A DNA stretch of 64,000 nucleotides from Streptomyces sp. CB03234 (GCF_001905885.1 NZ_LIYH01000001.1:684169-748168); one strand, 5' to 3'; shown: positions 34,153 to 43,610, counted from the stretch's first letter. Made by a program: numbers and translations. Notes: generated by a model from the letters alone, not told the origin.

Positions 34153-34767
34153 TTGGCCATGTGGTCGGGCGACATGAAGCCCTTGGTCGTCGGCATCGGC
34201 GGCACGGGACGGCCTGGATCGACGACGGACAAGGCGCTGGCCCTGGCGCTGCGGGGCGCGACGGAGGCCGGTGCCCGGACCCGTCTCTTCGATGCCGGGA
34301 CTCTCGGCGTACTGCCGCTCTTCCAGCCGCAGCACAAGGAGCGCGATGAGACCACGAGCGAACTGCTGGACGCGCTTGCCCGCGCCGACGGGGTGCTGCT
34401 GGCCAGCCCCAGCTATCACGGCGGCGTATCGGGTCTGGTCAAGAACGCGCTCGACTACCTGGAGGACCTCCGTGACGACCCGCGCCCCTATCTGGACGGA
34501 CGGGCGGTCGGCTGTGTGGTCACCGCCGCCGGGTGGCAGTCCGCCGGCACGACCCTGTGCGCGCTGCGGTCCATCGTGCACGCGCTGCGCGGCTGGCCGA
34601 CCCCGCTGGGTGTCGCCCTGAACACCACCGAGCATCCACTGGACCGGGCCGGCCCGGGGACCGGCGACCGATTCGAGACGCAGCTGCTGACGGTCGGCCG
34701 TCAAGTGACCACGTTCGCCCAGGCGTTCGGCCGATCCAGTGGCGCCATGGCGGGGGTGACCGGATGA
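34153..34767 (+). CDS. NAD(P)H-dependent FMN reductase
   Basis: A 204-residue flavodoxin-fold reductase (VVGIGGTGRPGSTTDKAL for the flavin phosphate loop; SPSYHGGVSGLVKNALDYLEDL, the family signature). It reduces FMN with NAD(P)H. TTG 34153 has GAGAGGA 5 nt upstream; ATG 34159 is an alternative. The stop overlaps the next start (ATGA at 34764). In this operon it is the obvious source of FMNH2 for the monooxygenase domain inside NRPS 2. Confidence 0.9.
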   Translation: MAMWSGDMKPLVVGIGGTGRPGSTTDKALALALRGATEAGARTRLFDAGTLGVLPLFQPQHKERDETTSELLDALARADGVLLASPSYHGGVSGLVKNALDYLEDLRDDPRPYLDGRAVGCVVTAAGWQSAGTTLCALRSIVHALRGWPTPLGVALNTTEHPLDRAGPGTGDRFETQLLTVGRQVTTFAQAFGRSSGAMAGVTG

Positions 34768-36368
34768 CCACGCAGCACGAGTCCACGCCCCAGTCGGCAC
34801 GAGCCGTACCGCACACCACGGCGGAGCGCATCGAGGAGTACAGGGAGAGACAACGGCTGGCACGCCGTCCCGGATCCCCCCGGGCAGCGAGGCGACAGCA
34901 CGTCCTGGGAAAGCACACCGCCCGCGAGCGCATCGAACTGCTCCTGGACGAGGACTCCTTCATGGAGACCGACCCGCTGGCCCGGCACCGCTCGACCAAC
35001 TTCGGCATCGACAGCCGGCGCCCGGTCGGCGACGGAGTGATCACCGGCCTGGGGACGGTGGACGGCCGCCAGGTGTGTGTGTACGCCCAGGACGCGACCT
35101 CCTTCAACGGCAGCGTCGGCGAGGTGTTCGGGGAGAAGGTGGGCAAACTCCTCGACATCGCCATGCAGATCGGCTGCCCGGTGATCGGTATGAACGACTC
35201 GAGCGGCGCACGGCTCCAGGAGGGTGTGCTGGCTCTCTCCGCGTACGGCAAGGTCGCCAGGAGGGTGGTCACCGCGTCGGGAATGATCCCGCAGATCTCG
35301 GTCATCATGGGGGTGTGCGCCGGGGGCGCGGTGTACACCCCGGCCGCGACCGATTTCATCGTCATGGTCGACCGTACGTCGCACATGTTCGTGACCGGCC
35401 CTGACGTGATCCGCTCGGTGACCGGTGAGACGGTGGGGCTGGAAGAGCTCGGCGGGGCGGGCGTCCACGCGCGGCGCACGGGCAACGCGCACTACATGGC
35501 GGCGGACGAGGAGGAGGCCCTCGCGTACGTCAAGGACCTGCTGTCGTATCTCCCGAGCAACAACCTCACAGAGCCGCCGAGTTATCCGACACACGTGGAC
35601 GCGGCCGGCACGCCCGGCGATCTCGAACTGGACTCCGTGATCCCGGACGCCTCCGAACAGCCCTACGACATGCAACGGGTCATCGAACGCCTCGTGGACG
35701 ACGGGGACCTGCTGGAGGTGCACCCCGAGTTCGCACAGAACATCCTGTGCGGGTTCGCCAGGATGGAGGGGCACACCATCGGCGTGGTGGCCAACCAGCC
35801 CCTGCACCTGGCCGGCTCGCTGGACATCGACGCCGCGGAGAAAGCCGCCCGGTTCGTCCGGTTCTGCGATGCCTTCGGAGTGCCGATCCTCACCCTGGTC
35901 GACGTCCCGGGCTTCCTGCCGGGAACCGTCCAGGAATACGGGGGGATCATCCGCCGCGGTGCCAAACTCGGGTTCGCGTACATCGAATCCACCGTGCCCA
36001 AGATCACCGTCATCACCCGCAGGGCATTCGGCGGCGGGTACGCGGTGATGGGTTCGAAGGAGCTGGGCGCGGACATCTGCTTCGCCTGGCCGACCGCGGA
36101 GATCGGCGTGATGGGTGCCCGCGGCGGCGTCGACCTGCTCTTCCACCGCGATCTCGCCGCGTCCGAGGACCCCGCCGCACTGGAACGATCACTCACCGAG
36201 CAGTACGAGGCGACGCTGACCAGCCCCTATGCCGCGGCCGAACGCGGCTGCGTCGACGACATCATCGCGCCGTCCGAGACCCGGATCGCCGTGATCAAGG
36301 CGCTGCGCGCACTGCGGAGCAAGCGGGTCGCTCCGCTGCCGAAGAAACACAGCAATATTCCGCTCTGA
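34764..36368 (+). CDS. Acyl-CoA carboxylase carboxyltransferase (beta) subunit
   Basis: A 534-residue protein with both halves of the propionyl/acetyl-CoA carboxylase carboxyltransferase (MNDSSGARLQEGVLALSAYG; DVPGFLPGTVQEYGGIIRRGAK). It transfers carboxyl from carboxybiotin to an acyl-CoA. The position that selects the acyl chain in Streptomyces AccB/PccB (Ile or Asp) is Ala here (GGGYAVMGSK), so a different or larger substrate is conceivable. No biotin carboxylase is encoded nearby, so it must use a housekeeping alpha subunit. It likely supplies the extender unit for the PKS AT or the KAS cassette. Confidence 0.92.
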   Translation: MTTQHESTPQSARAVPHTTAERIEEYRERQRLARRPGSPRAARRQHVLGKHTARERIELLLDEDSFMETDPLARHRSTNFGIDSRRPVGDGVITGLGTVDGRQVCVYAQDATSFNGSVGEVFGEKVGKLLDIAMQIGCPVIGMNDSSGARLQEGVLALSAYGKVARRVVTASGMIPQISVIMGVCAGGAVYTPAATDFIVMVDRTSHMFVTGPDVIRSVTGETVGLEELGGAGVHARRTGNAHYMAADEEEALAYVKDLLSYLPSNNLTEPPSYPTHVDAAGTPGDLELDSVIPDASEQPYDMQRVIERLVDDGDLLEVHPEFAQNILCGFARMEGHTIGVVANQPLHLAGSLDIDAAEKAARFVRFCDAFGVPILTLVDVPGFLPGTVQEYGGIIRRGAKLGFAYIESTVPKITVITRRAFGGGYAVMGSKELGADICFAWPTAEIGVMGARGGVDLLFHRDLAASEDPAALERSLTEQYEATLTSPYAAAERGCVDDIIAPSETRIAVIKALRALRSKRVAPLPKKHSNIPL

Positions 36369-36397
36369 CACTCGACAGGACAGGGGTCGCTGATCTC

Positions 36398-36622
36398 ATG
36401 GCAGACGAACGGGAGGAACTCAACGCCCAGCTGCGGACCCTCATCGGGATCTCGGCCGGGATCCCGTTGGGCCCGGGCATGGGTGTGCCCGAGAGCACGA
36501 ACAGCCCGGACGCGGCCGTCGACGACCCGATCTGCCTGCGGTGCGGCCTGCCGGCCGGGCACCTCGGGGAGGGCCCGGCCGGCAGGCCCGCCTCCCTGGC
36601 CCCCGTCGCTTCGGTCTTCTGA
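36398..36622 (+). CDS. Small CxxC protein of unknown function
   Basis: A 74-residue protein with a helical acidic N-terminus, a Gly/Pro-rich middle and CLRCGLPAGH near the C-terminus, which could be half of a metal site. It is the last gene of the rightward operon, 29 nt after the carboxyltransferase. Its position recalls the small epsilon subunits that follow acyl-CoA carboxylase beta genes in actinobacteria, but the sequence does not match that family by eye. The ribosome site is weak (AGGGG, 11 nt away). Confidence 0.6.
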   Translation: MADEREELNAQLRTLIGISAGIPLGPGMGVPESTNSPDAAVDDPICLRCGLPAGHLGEGPAGRPASLAPVASVF

Positions 36623-36628
36623 GGACCA

Positions 36629-39613
36629 TCAGGGCGGGGAGTCCGGGCCCCCACGGGTCACCATCGCGGCGACGGCCGCCCTGTTCGAGACGCCCAGCTT
36701 GGCGAAGACGTTGGACAGATGCATCTCCACGGTCTTCTCCGCGATATGCAGCCTCTTGGCGATCAGCCGGTTGGTCAGGCCGTCGCTCACCAGCGCGGCG
36801 ATCTGCTGCTCCCGGCCGGTCAGGACCATCACACTGCTCTCGGCGTCGGGACTCTTCGCGCGCGGAGCACGGGCGGCCAGCCGGCGCCGTTCGACGCGGG
36901 CCTGGCGTGCCAGGGCGGAGGCCCCCAGCTGCTCGCAGGCCAGTTGGGCGGCCTTCAACTCGTGTGCCGACTCGTCGAACCGGCCGTCCTGCCACAGGGC
37001 GAGGCCCACGATCACCCGGGCGCGCAGTGCGTCGATCGACCGGCCCGCCTCCTCCAGACCTGCTGCCGCCCGTTGCGCGGGAGCCAGCGCCCTTTCCGGA
37101 TCCTGACGGAGCAGCACCTGCGCCTCGGCCAGCGTCGCCAGCGCGATGCGGCCGGGTTGTTCCAGGAGGTCCGCGGCCCGCTTGGCGCGCTGCGCCCACT
37201 CCGCGGCCCGTCCCGGCCGGTCCGCGGCGAGTTCCGCCCGTACGAGTAACTCGTACCAGGCGACCCGGGAACCGGCGTCCGCGGTCGGAAGGTCGGCTCC
37301 GCCCGCGTCGCTCACCAGCGCCAGGCATCCCTCGTGGTCGCCGTCGAGCAGTGTCGCCTCACTCAGGACCCGCAGGGCGAGCGCCTCCTTCCAGCTGCTC
37401 GCCGAGTGCCGGGGCTGCAAGGTGGCGGCGAAGGCGCTCTGCCGGGCGCCGTCGAGATTGCCGAGCGCGATGTCCACATAGCCCTGCACCGCATAGGCGT
37501 TGACCAGCTCTTCCGGACTGTCCGTACGCTCGGCGAGATAGACCGCGTGCTCGACGGCGATCGCCGCGTCGGTGAGTCTGCCCCGGTCGCGCAGTACGAA
37601 CGCCTGCCCGGCCAGCAAGTGCGGCATGAACAGCCGGTACCCACTGCGCGTGGCGAAGCCCACGCCCTTGTCGAAGTGCCGGAGCGCTTCGTCCCAGCGT
37701 TCGAGCAGCACCTCGCTCCAGCCGATCCAGATCACCGCGTCGAGACTGCGGGCGAGTTCGCTGTCCAGCATGCCGTCCAGGATCGTGGTGGCCTTGCCGA
37801 GCAGGTCGTGGGCGAGCTCCGTGCAGCCGTTGGCGGAGTTCGCCATGGCCATCAGACCCAGGCAGGAGGCCTGCAGGGGCCGGTCCCCGTGCCGCTCCAC
37901 CACTGCCAGCGCCTCCTGTGCCCACTGGTAGCAGCCCACGGGGTCACCGCTGTGCAGCTGGCCGGCGGCTATCTCGAACTGGAGCGACGCGCGGACCAGG
38001 GCGTCCTCGCCGCCCAGCACGTCCAGCTCCATGCGCAGCATGGCGTCCGTCTCCTCGAGGCCGCCGAGCAGGCGCTGCACCATCGCCGCGAAGGCGACGG
38101 CTTCGGCGTGGGCGGGCGCCGGGTCTCTGGGCAGAATGCTCAGCGCCTCGTGCATCAGATCGCGGCACTCCCGCAGCTGCCCCGTCGCCCCGCGCGCCTT
38201 CGCGAGCTGGGTCATCATGCCGGCTCGCCGGGCCTCGAACCGGGGCTGCTGCGGCAGGGCGCGCAGCGCGGTGGTGAGCCAGGCCGATGCCGTGCCGGGG
38301 TCGGTGGAGGCCATGACCCCGGCCGCTTCGGCGAGGACCTCGACCGCGGCGAGATCGCCGTGCTTGATCCACTGCTCCACGTGCGGGGCGCGCTCCACGG
38401 CGGAGGCGCCACGGAGGCAGAGGGCCTCGTCGGCGCGCAGGTGCATGTCCACGCGCCAGCTCAGCTCGCTGCCGTTGTACACCGCCCGGTGGACCACCGG
38501 GTGCCGGAAGGCGAAGTACTGCCCGGGTACGACCGGGTGGACCAGGTCGCGCCGGATCAGCTCGCCGATGGTGCCCAGGACCTCGGTCTCGGTCCGGCCC
38601 AGCATCTGTGTGAGCAGCCCCGCCTCGAATTCGTGGCCGACGACGGCAGCGGCATCGATCACCTCCCTCATCTCCGGCCGGAGCGGCAGGAGTTCCTCGG
38701 TGTACCGGGCGTAATTGCCGAAACGCGGGGTCTGGTTGAGTCGGCCCAGGTCGTCGCGCGCGGTGAAGACGGGCTGTTCGGAGATGAGCGCCTTCAGATA
38801 CCCGGGGTTGCCGCCGCTCTCCCGGTACAGGTGTTGACGGTTGATGGCGGTGGCCTCGCCGGCCAGCATCTGGCTTGCCTCCTCCTCGAGAAGCGGTTCC
38901 AGATGCACGTGTTCGACGACTACTTGTTCGGACCGGCCGCGGAGGGCCGCCTGCAGCGCGGGCGTCGCCTGTCGATTCCGATAGGCGATCACGAACAGCA
39001 TGGGTGCCCGCGGCGGCCTGCGCAGCAGACTGCCGAGCAGTTCGACGGAGGCCGGGTCGGCGGCGTGGTAGTCGTCAAGAATGAGAATCAGCCGGGGTGC
39101 GCAGAGTTGTTCGAGGAATCCGCGTACGGAGCGGAAGCCGGACCGCGCCATGGCCTTCACGGCGTCTGCCGCACGTTCTCCGTCGCAGTCCCTGATCAGC
39201 CGAAGAGCGATTCTCAACTCCTCGCGCTGCGACGGAGGAAGAGCCTCCACGGCCGAGCGCACGAGGTCGTGCTGGTCATCGAATGCGTCGGCGAAAAGGC
39301 CGAATGGTGCGGCACCCTCTTGGTGATCCACCCTGCCGGTGAAGACGCGGGAGTTCCCGGAACGCGCGATGGAGGCGAACTTCCCCAACACCGCACTCTT
39401 GCCAATGCCTGGGTCGCCCGTTATTTTGACAAGCCGGGCAACTGGCTGGCGCCCTGCTACCTGGCGTAGTGCGTCACTCAGGATTTGCATGACATCTCGC
39501 CGTCCGGCGAGAGCTTCTGATTGCGCGTGAAGGGGCACAGTCCCCGCTGTACCCCACATGTCTGGATTGGGTGAAACGGCATGCTGGCGCAGATTACGGC
39601 TGGTACGTTTCAT
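36629..39613 (-). CDS. LAL-type LuxR regulator with a TTA codon
   Basis: A 994-residue large ATP-binding LuxR regulator. Walker A is GDPGIGKS (66-73) and Walker B LILILDD (175-181). A long TPR-like helical middle follows, and the C-terminal LuxR helix-turn-helix spans about 935-985 (LTGREQQIAALVSDGLTNRLIAKRL; EKTVEMHLSNVFAKLGV). Codon 789 (37247-37249 on the minus strand) is TTA, the codon read by the bldA tRNA, so translation should be restricted to late growth. ATG 39613 (MKRTSRN) is the likely start, with open frame further upstream. It faces the NRPS operon and is divergent from the diiron gene. Confidence 0.92.
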   Translation of the reverse strand: MKRTSRNLRQHAVSPNPDMWGTAGTVPLHAQSEALAGRRDVMQILSDALRQVAGRQPVARLVKITGDPGIGKSAVLGKFASIARSGNSRVFTGRVDHQEGAAPFGLFADAFDDQHDLVRSAVEALPPSQREELRIALRLIRDCDGERAADAVKAMARSGFRSVRGFLEQLCAPRLILILDDYHAADPASVELLGSLLRRPPRAPMLFVIAYRNRQATPALQAALRGRSEQVVVEHVHLEPLLEEEASQMLAGEATAINRQHLYRESGGNPGYLKALISEQPVFTARDDLGRLNQTPRFGNYARYTEELLPLRPEMREVIDAAAVVGHEFEAGLLTQMLGRTETEVLGTIGELIRRDLVHPVVPGQYFAFRHPVVHRAVYNGSELSWRVDMHLRADEALCLRGASAVERAPHVEQWIKHGDLAAVEVLAEAAGVMASTDPGTASAWLTTALRALPQQPRFEARRAGMMTQLAKARGATGQLRECRDLMHEALSILPRDPAPAHAEAVAFAAMVQRLLGGLEETDAMLRMELDVLGGEDALVRASLQFEIAAGQLHSGDPVGCYQWAQEALAVVERHGDRPLQASCLGLMAMANSANGCTELAHDLLGKATTILDGMLDSELARSLDAVIWIGWSEVLLERWDEALRHFDKGVGFATRSGYRLFMPHLLAGQAFVLRDRGRLTDAAIAVEHAVYLAERTDSPEELVNAYAVQGYVDIALGNLDGARQSAFAATLQPRHSASSWKEALALRVLSEATLLDGDHEGCLALVSDAGGADLPTADAGSRVAWYELLVRAELAADRPGRAAEWAQRAKRAADLLEQPGRIALATLAEAQVLLRQDPERALAPAQRAAAGLEEAGRSIDALRARVIVGLALWQDGRFDESAHELKAAQLACEQLGASALARQARVERRRLAARAPRAKSPDAESSVMVLTGREQQIAALVSDGLTNRLIAKRLHIAEKTVEMHLSNVFAKLGVSNRAAVAAMVTRGGPDSPP

Positions 39614-40010
39614 CGCCCCCCCGTCGTCGCATCGGTACTCATGTCCGGTGCGGATGTCCGCGTCGGTGCGGACTGCTCCCCCGGGTGTCGCACAGTGCGC
39701 CTTGCACACTAGCAGCAGGGATGTCCGGCGCGCAGATTATCGATGGTTATTGCATATGTGCGTCCGCAGGGTGAGGAGTTGACCTGTAACGTGCCATGAA
39801 GCGTGGCTGATTCGCAGTGGCCGGCGCTGGGACGGACGGCGGACGGCTTGTTCGCCAGGGGCACCCCGCGGCCCCCCGGCCGCCTCCCGCCCAGGGTTAT
39901 CCCCAATGCCTCGCGAGCCACGGGTGGCCCAGACTTGGCGCGTACTTCCTCTTGGCCTGTGCGCTGCTGTGTCCGAGGTGCATGGGGGGTCGCTGTTTGG
40001 AGGAACGCCT
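39614..40010. promoter_or_regulatory. Divergent promoter region between LAL regulator and diiron gene
   Basis: Nearly 400 bp without a convincing gene. The part at 39735-39800 is AT-richer than its surroundings and holds TTGACC at 39779-39784, a possible rightward -35, but no good -10 at standard spacing. Promoters for both genes presumably lie here. Confidence 0.4.
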
Positions 40011-41093
40011 GTGAGCACACGAATCTACGCACTCCCGGTCGAACAGACGCGGTGGCAGGTGCCCAGTGGGGCAACGACGGTGTTCGACTGGGAATACGAC
40101 GAGGGGCGCGACCGGCTGCTCGGCCTGTACGAGAAGGGCAAGCAGAAACAGTGGGATGCCGCCGAGCGGCTCGACTGGTCGATCGACGTCGACCTCGACA
40201 ACCCGATGGGCGTGCCGGAACAGACCATTGCCATCTATGGGTCCCGGGTATGGGGAAAGCTCGGCCAGAAGGAAAAGGGAGTTGTCCGCCATCACCTTGC
40301 CTCGTGGCAGTTCTCGCAATTCCTGCACGGTGAGCAGGGCGCGCTGATCTGCTCCTCGAAGATCGTTCACACCGTGCCCGATCTGGACTCGAAGTTCTAC
40401 GCGGCAACCCAGGTGATGGACGAGGCCCGGCATGTCGAGGTCTACTCGCGCTATCTCAGGGAAAAGCTCGAGCTCGCATATCCGATCAATCCCAGCCTCA
40501 AGTCCATCCTCAACGACGTCATTTCCGACTCGCGCTGGGACATGACCTATCTCGGTATGCAGGTGCTCATCGAAGGACTGGCACTGGCAGCGTTCGGGCT
40601 GATCCGGGACAATGCCACGGAGCCGCTGGCCCAGGCACTCAATACCTATGTGATGCAGGACGAGGCCCGGCATGTGGCTTTTGGCCGGCTGGCCCTGCGC
40701 GAGTACTACCCGGAACTCACCCAGGCGGAACGGGACGAGCGCGAGGAATTCTGCATCGAGGCCTGCTACCAGATGCAGGAGCGGTTCGTCGGTGAAGAAG
40801 TCTGGCGCAATCTCGACATCGACGCGGACGAATGCATCAAGTTCATGCGCGAGTCGGAGCACTTCCGCTCCTTCCGCAGTCACCTCTTCTCCCGCATCGT
40901 TCCGACGCTCAAGGACATCGGCCTCTTCGGAAAGAAGATGCAGCACGCGTTCGCCGAGATGGGGATCATCGGGTACGAGCACCACGACCTCGACGCCCTC
41001 ATCGAGCAGGACGAGAAGATCGCCACCGACCTCGACAGGGCCAGGATCGAGCAGGTCGAGAAAGTGATCACGCTGGGCGGCCCCGACGCGTGA
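40011..41093 (+). CDS. Ferritin-like diiron oxygenase
   Basis: A 360-residue four-helix-bundle protein with a complete carboxylate diiron site: Glu108 (HGEQG), Glu138/His141 (DEARHVEVY), Glu188 (LIEGLALAAF) and Glu218/His221 (DEARHVAFG). The arrangement fits ferritin-like oxygenases such as AurF-type N-oxygenases and R2-like oxidases. It could N-oxygenate an amine or desaturate or hydroxylate a chain. GTG 40011 has GGAGG at 39999-40003. It starts a rightward group with the exporter and SDR. No dedicated ferredoxin or reductase is nearby apart from the FMN reductase. Confidence 0.85.
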   Translation: MSTRIYALPVEQTRWQVPSGATTVFDWEYDEGRDRLLGLYEKGKQKQWDAAERLDWSIDVDLDNPMGVPEQTIAIYGSRVWGKLGQKEKGVVRHHLASWQFSQFLHGEQGALICSSKIVHTVPDLDSKFYAATQVMDEARHVEVYSRYLREKLELAYPINPSLKSILNDVISDSRWDMTYLGMQVLIEGLALAAFGLIRDNATEPLAQALNTYVMQDEARHVAFGRLALREYYPELTQAERDEREEFCIEACYQMQERFVGEEVWRNLDIDADECIKFMRESEHFRSFRSHLFSRIVPTLKDIGLFGKKMQHAFAEMGIIGYEHHDLDALIEQDEKIATDLDRARIEQVEKVITLGGPDA

Positions 41094-41160
41094 CCGTCGC
41101 CTTGCGTCCGTGTGCCGTCAGCAGCTTGTACACATCCAGTTTCCGCAGGAGTGCTGAGTA

Positions 41161-42633
41161 GTGACGACGTCTGTACCCGCCCCTGGGCGGCGGGGGTATC
41201 TCGCGGTGACGCTGACGGCGTCCGGGGGTACCTTCCTCGCGATGCTCGACTCCACCGTCACCAACCTGGCGGTGCCGGATCTGTCCGAAGACTTCCCCAC
41301 CGCCTCGTTGCCCGACCTCTCATGGGTCATCAGCGCCTACGCGGTGATGTTCGCGGCGCTCCTGGTGCCGGCCGGACGGCTGTCGGACGTACTGGGGCGC
41401 AGACGTCTGTTCCTCCTCGGCATCGGGCTTTTCACCGCGGCCTCGCTGTTGTGCGGCATCGCGCCCAACCTGCCCGTGCTGATCATCACCCGCGGGCTCC
41501 AGGGCATCGGCGCCGCCGCCATGATCCCGGCGTCGCTGGCGATCCTGCTCCTCGACGGGCCGGCGGACCAACGGGTGAAGTCCATCGGTCTGTGGAGCGC
41601 GGCCTCGGCGTTCGCCGCGGCGGTCGGTCCCAGCGTCGGCGGGGTACTGGTCGACCTGTTCGGCTGGCGCTCGGTGTTCTACGTCAACCTGCCGTTCGGC
41701 ATCCTGCTGATCTTCGCGGCGGTACGGCTGCTGCCCCGTCCCGCGGACCCGGGCAAGAAGCAGATGCCGGACCCACTGGGCACGCTTCTCGTCGCCCTGG
41801 CGGTCGGCGCCGCGACCCTGGGAGTCACCGAGGGCGGCACCTGGGGGTGGTGGGACGCCCGGACGCTGGCCTGTCTGGTGGGCGGAGCCGCCGGAGGAGT
41901 CGTCGCGGTACTGCGCTCCAGGAAGCACCCCGCGCCGGCTCTTGAGGCGTCCCTGCTGGGCAATCGTTCCTTCGCCGTCACGAATGTCGTGTCGCTCCTG
42001 TACGGCATGGCGCAGTACCCCTGGCTGCTCGTCAGCGTGCTCTACCTGACGGGTCCCTGGCAGTACTCCGAGCTCAAGGCGGGCTTCGCCATGACCCCGG
42101 GGGCGGTCGCCGCTTCCGTCGCCGCGCTGGCCATGAGCCGGCTGGCTCCCAGGCTGGGCGGCCCCCGGGGCGCCACGCTGGCCGGGCTGACCGCCTTCGT
42201 GGCGTGCGGCCTCTGGATGATCCTCGGGCTCACGGAAACCTCCTCCTTCCTCGCTTTCTGGCTGCCGGCCGGATGCCTGGCCGGCCTCGCGATGGGCGCG
42301 GCCACCATGGGCACCTCGGCGTCGGCGGCGCTCAGCGCTCCGCCCACCCGGTTCGCCGCGGCGAGCGGTATGAACACCACCGCGCGGCAGTTCGGCGGCG
42401 CGCTCGGCATCGCCGCACTGGCGGTGATCATGCAGCAGAGCATGGGGGACGTGGGCGACCGGGGCCTCGACCCGTACGCGGACGTCTTCGCCTTCTGCAC
42501 CGTGGTGGCCGGCCTCGCCCTGGTCATCAGCGTGCTGTGGCTGCGCGTCGCTGTGCCGCCGCAGGCACAGCCCGCCCCTGTGGCCACCGCCCAGACGCCG
42601 TCGCCGGCAACTGAGGAAGGGCACCGCGGATGA
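41161..42633 (+). CDS. MFS drug exporter, DHA2 (14-TM) family
   Basis: A 490-residue integral membrane transporter with the drug:H+ antiporter motifs: LDSTVTNLAVPDL in helix 1, the loop 2-3 motif GRLSDVLGRRR and the helix 5 motif C region PSVGGVLVDLFGWRSVFYVNLP. It has about 14 hydrophobic segments. GTG 41161 follows CAGGAG. It is the likely exporter of the cluster product and a self-resistance determinant. Its stop overlaps the SDR start. Confidence 0.93.
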   Translation: MTTSVPAPGRRGYLAVTLTASGGTFLAMLDSTVTNLAVPDLSEDFPTASLPDLSWVISAYAVMFAALLVPAGRLSDVLGRRRLFLLGIGLFTAASLLCGIAPNLPVLIITRGLQGIGAAAMIPASLAILLLDGPADQRVKSIGLWSAASAFAAAVGPSVGGVLVDLFGWRSVFYVNLPFGILLIFAAVRLLPRPADPGKKQMPDPLGTLLVALAVGAATLGVTEGGTWGWWDARTLACLVGGAAGGVVAVLRSRKHPAPALEASLLGNRSFAVTNVVSLLYGMAQYPWLLVSVLYLTGPWQYSELKAGFAMTPGAVAASVAALAMSRLAPRLGGPRGATLAGLTAFVACGLWMILGLTETSSFLAFWLPAGCLAGLAMGAATMGTSASAALSAPPTRFAAASGMNTTARQFGGALGIAALAVIMQQSMGDVGDRGLDPYADVFAFCTVVAGLALVISVLWLRVAVPPQAQPAPVATAQTPSPATEEGHRG

Positions 42634-43388
42634 CGGGCCCCGGGGGAGCCGACCGTACCCCGCGGCCCACGGCACTGGTGACCGGCGCGAACAAGGGGCT
42701 CGGGAAAGAGGTGAGCCGGCAGCTCGCGGCACGGGGTATGAGCGTCCTGCTCACCGCCCGGGACGAAGAACGCGGCAGAGCCGCGGCGGCCGAACTCGCG
42801 GCCGAGGGAGGTGACATCCGGTTCGCACGGCTGGACGTGACCGAGGAGAAGTCGGTCCGGTCGGTCGCCGAACTCGTCGGCGAATCCTTCGGCCGCCTCG
42901 ACGTCCTCGTCAACAACGCGGGAGTCAGTGGAGTGGTCCGGGGTGAACGCCGGTCTCTCCACGAGATGTCCGTCGAGACGCTGAGGAGCACGCTCGAGAC
43001 GAACGTCGTCGGAGCGTTCGCGCTCACGCAGGCGTTGCTGCCGGCCCTGCGCACCGCCGGCGGCCGGGTGGTGAACGTCACCAGCGCGCTTGCCACCTTC
43101 GCGCGGACCACGGGAAGGGGCCCGGCACTACCGGCCGACCTCATTCCGTACTGCGCGTCCAAGGCGGCCCTGAATATGACCTCGGTACTCCTCGCCGATC
43201 AGCTGAGGGAATGGGGTGTCACGGTCTGCGCGGTCTCTCCCGGATACGTGGCGACCGACATGAACAACTTCACGGGCCCGAAGACGGTTCAGGAAGGCGC
43301 CCGGACGATCGTCCGCTTCGCCACCCTGGCCCCCGATGAGTTGCCCGACCGCGCCTTCATCACGGAGGAGGGCGCGGCGCCCTGGTGA
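42630..43388 (+). CDS. Short-chain dehydrogenase/reductase
   Basis: A 252-residue SDR with TGANKGLG for NAD(P) binding, NNAG, a catalytic Ser in VNVTSALA, YCASK for the Tyr-Lys pair and PGYVATDM. It resembles carbonyl-reductase-like SDRs. Translational coupling with the exporter (ATGA at 42630) makes it part of the cluster. It could reduce the beta-keto group left by the KR-less PKS or the released aldehyde. Confidence 0.92.
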   Translation: MTGPGGADRTPRPTALVTGANKGLGKEVSRQLAARGMSVLLTARDEERGRAAAAELAAEGGDIRFARLDVTEEKSVRSVAELVGESFGRLDVLVNNAGVSGVVRGERRSLHEMSVETLRSTLETNVVGAFALTQALLPALRTAGGRVVNVTSALATFARTTGRGPALPADLIPYCASKAALNMTSVLLADQLREWGVTVCAVSPGYVATDMNNFTGPKTVQEGARTIVRFATLAPDELPDRAFITEEGAAPW

Positions 43389-43409
43389 GGGAGGCCGCCG
43401 CCGAGGGGT

Positions 43410-43431
43410 GGCCGGGCCGCCGGGCCCGGCC
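43410..43431 (+). terminator. 9-bp GC hairpin after the SDR gene
   Basis: Positions 43410-43418 pair perfectly with 43423-43431 around a 4-nt loop, 21 nt after the SDR stop. It probably marks the right boundary of the biosynthetic cluster. The following 43432-43610 holds no gene but has a lower-GC, promoter-like stretch around 43505-43545. Confidence 0.55.
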
Positions 43432-43610
43432 GGAAGCGGGGCCGGCTCGCGCCCCGGCGGGCGGGCCTCGCGGGCCGTCGGCGGTGCTCGACGACTGTCG
43501 GTCATTCTGGGGCTTCCATACTGGAATTCTATTAACCCCAACGGGTGGATCCAATTCAGATTGTCGGCGGCGGCACACAAGAATGACGAATCCCCGCCGT
43601 TGGAGGTCCC

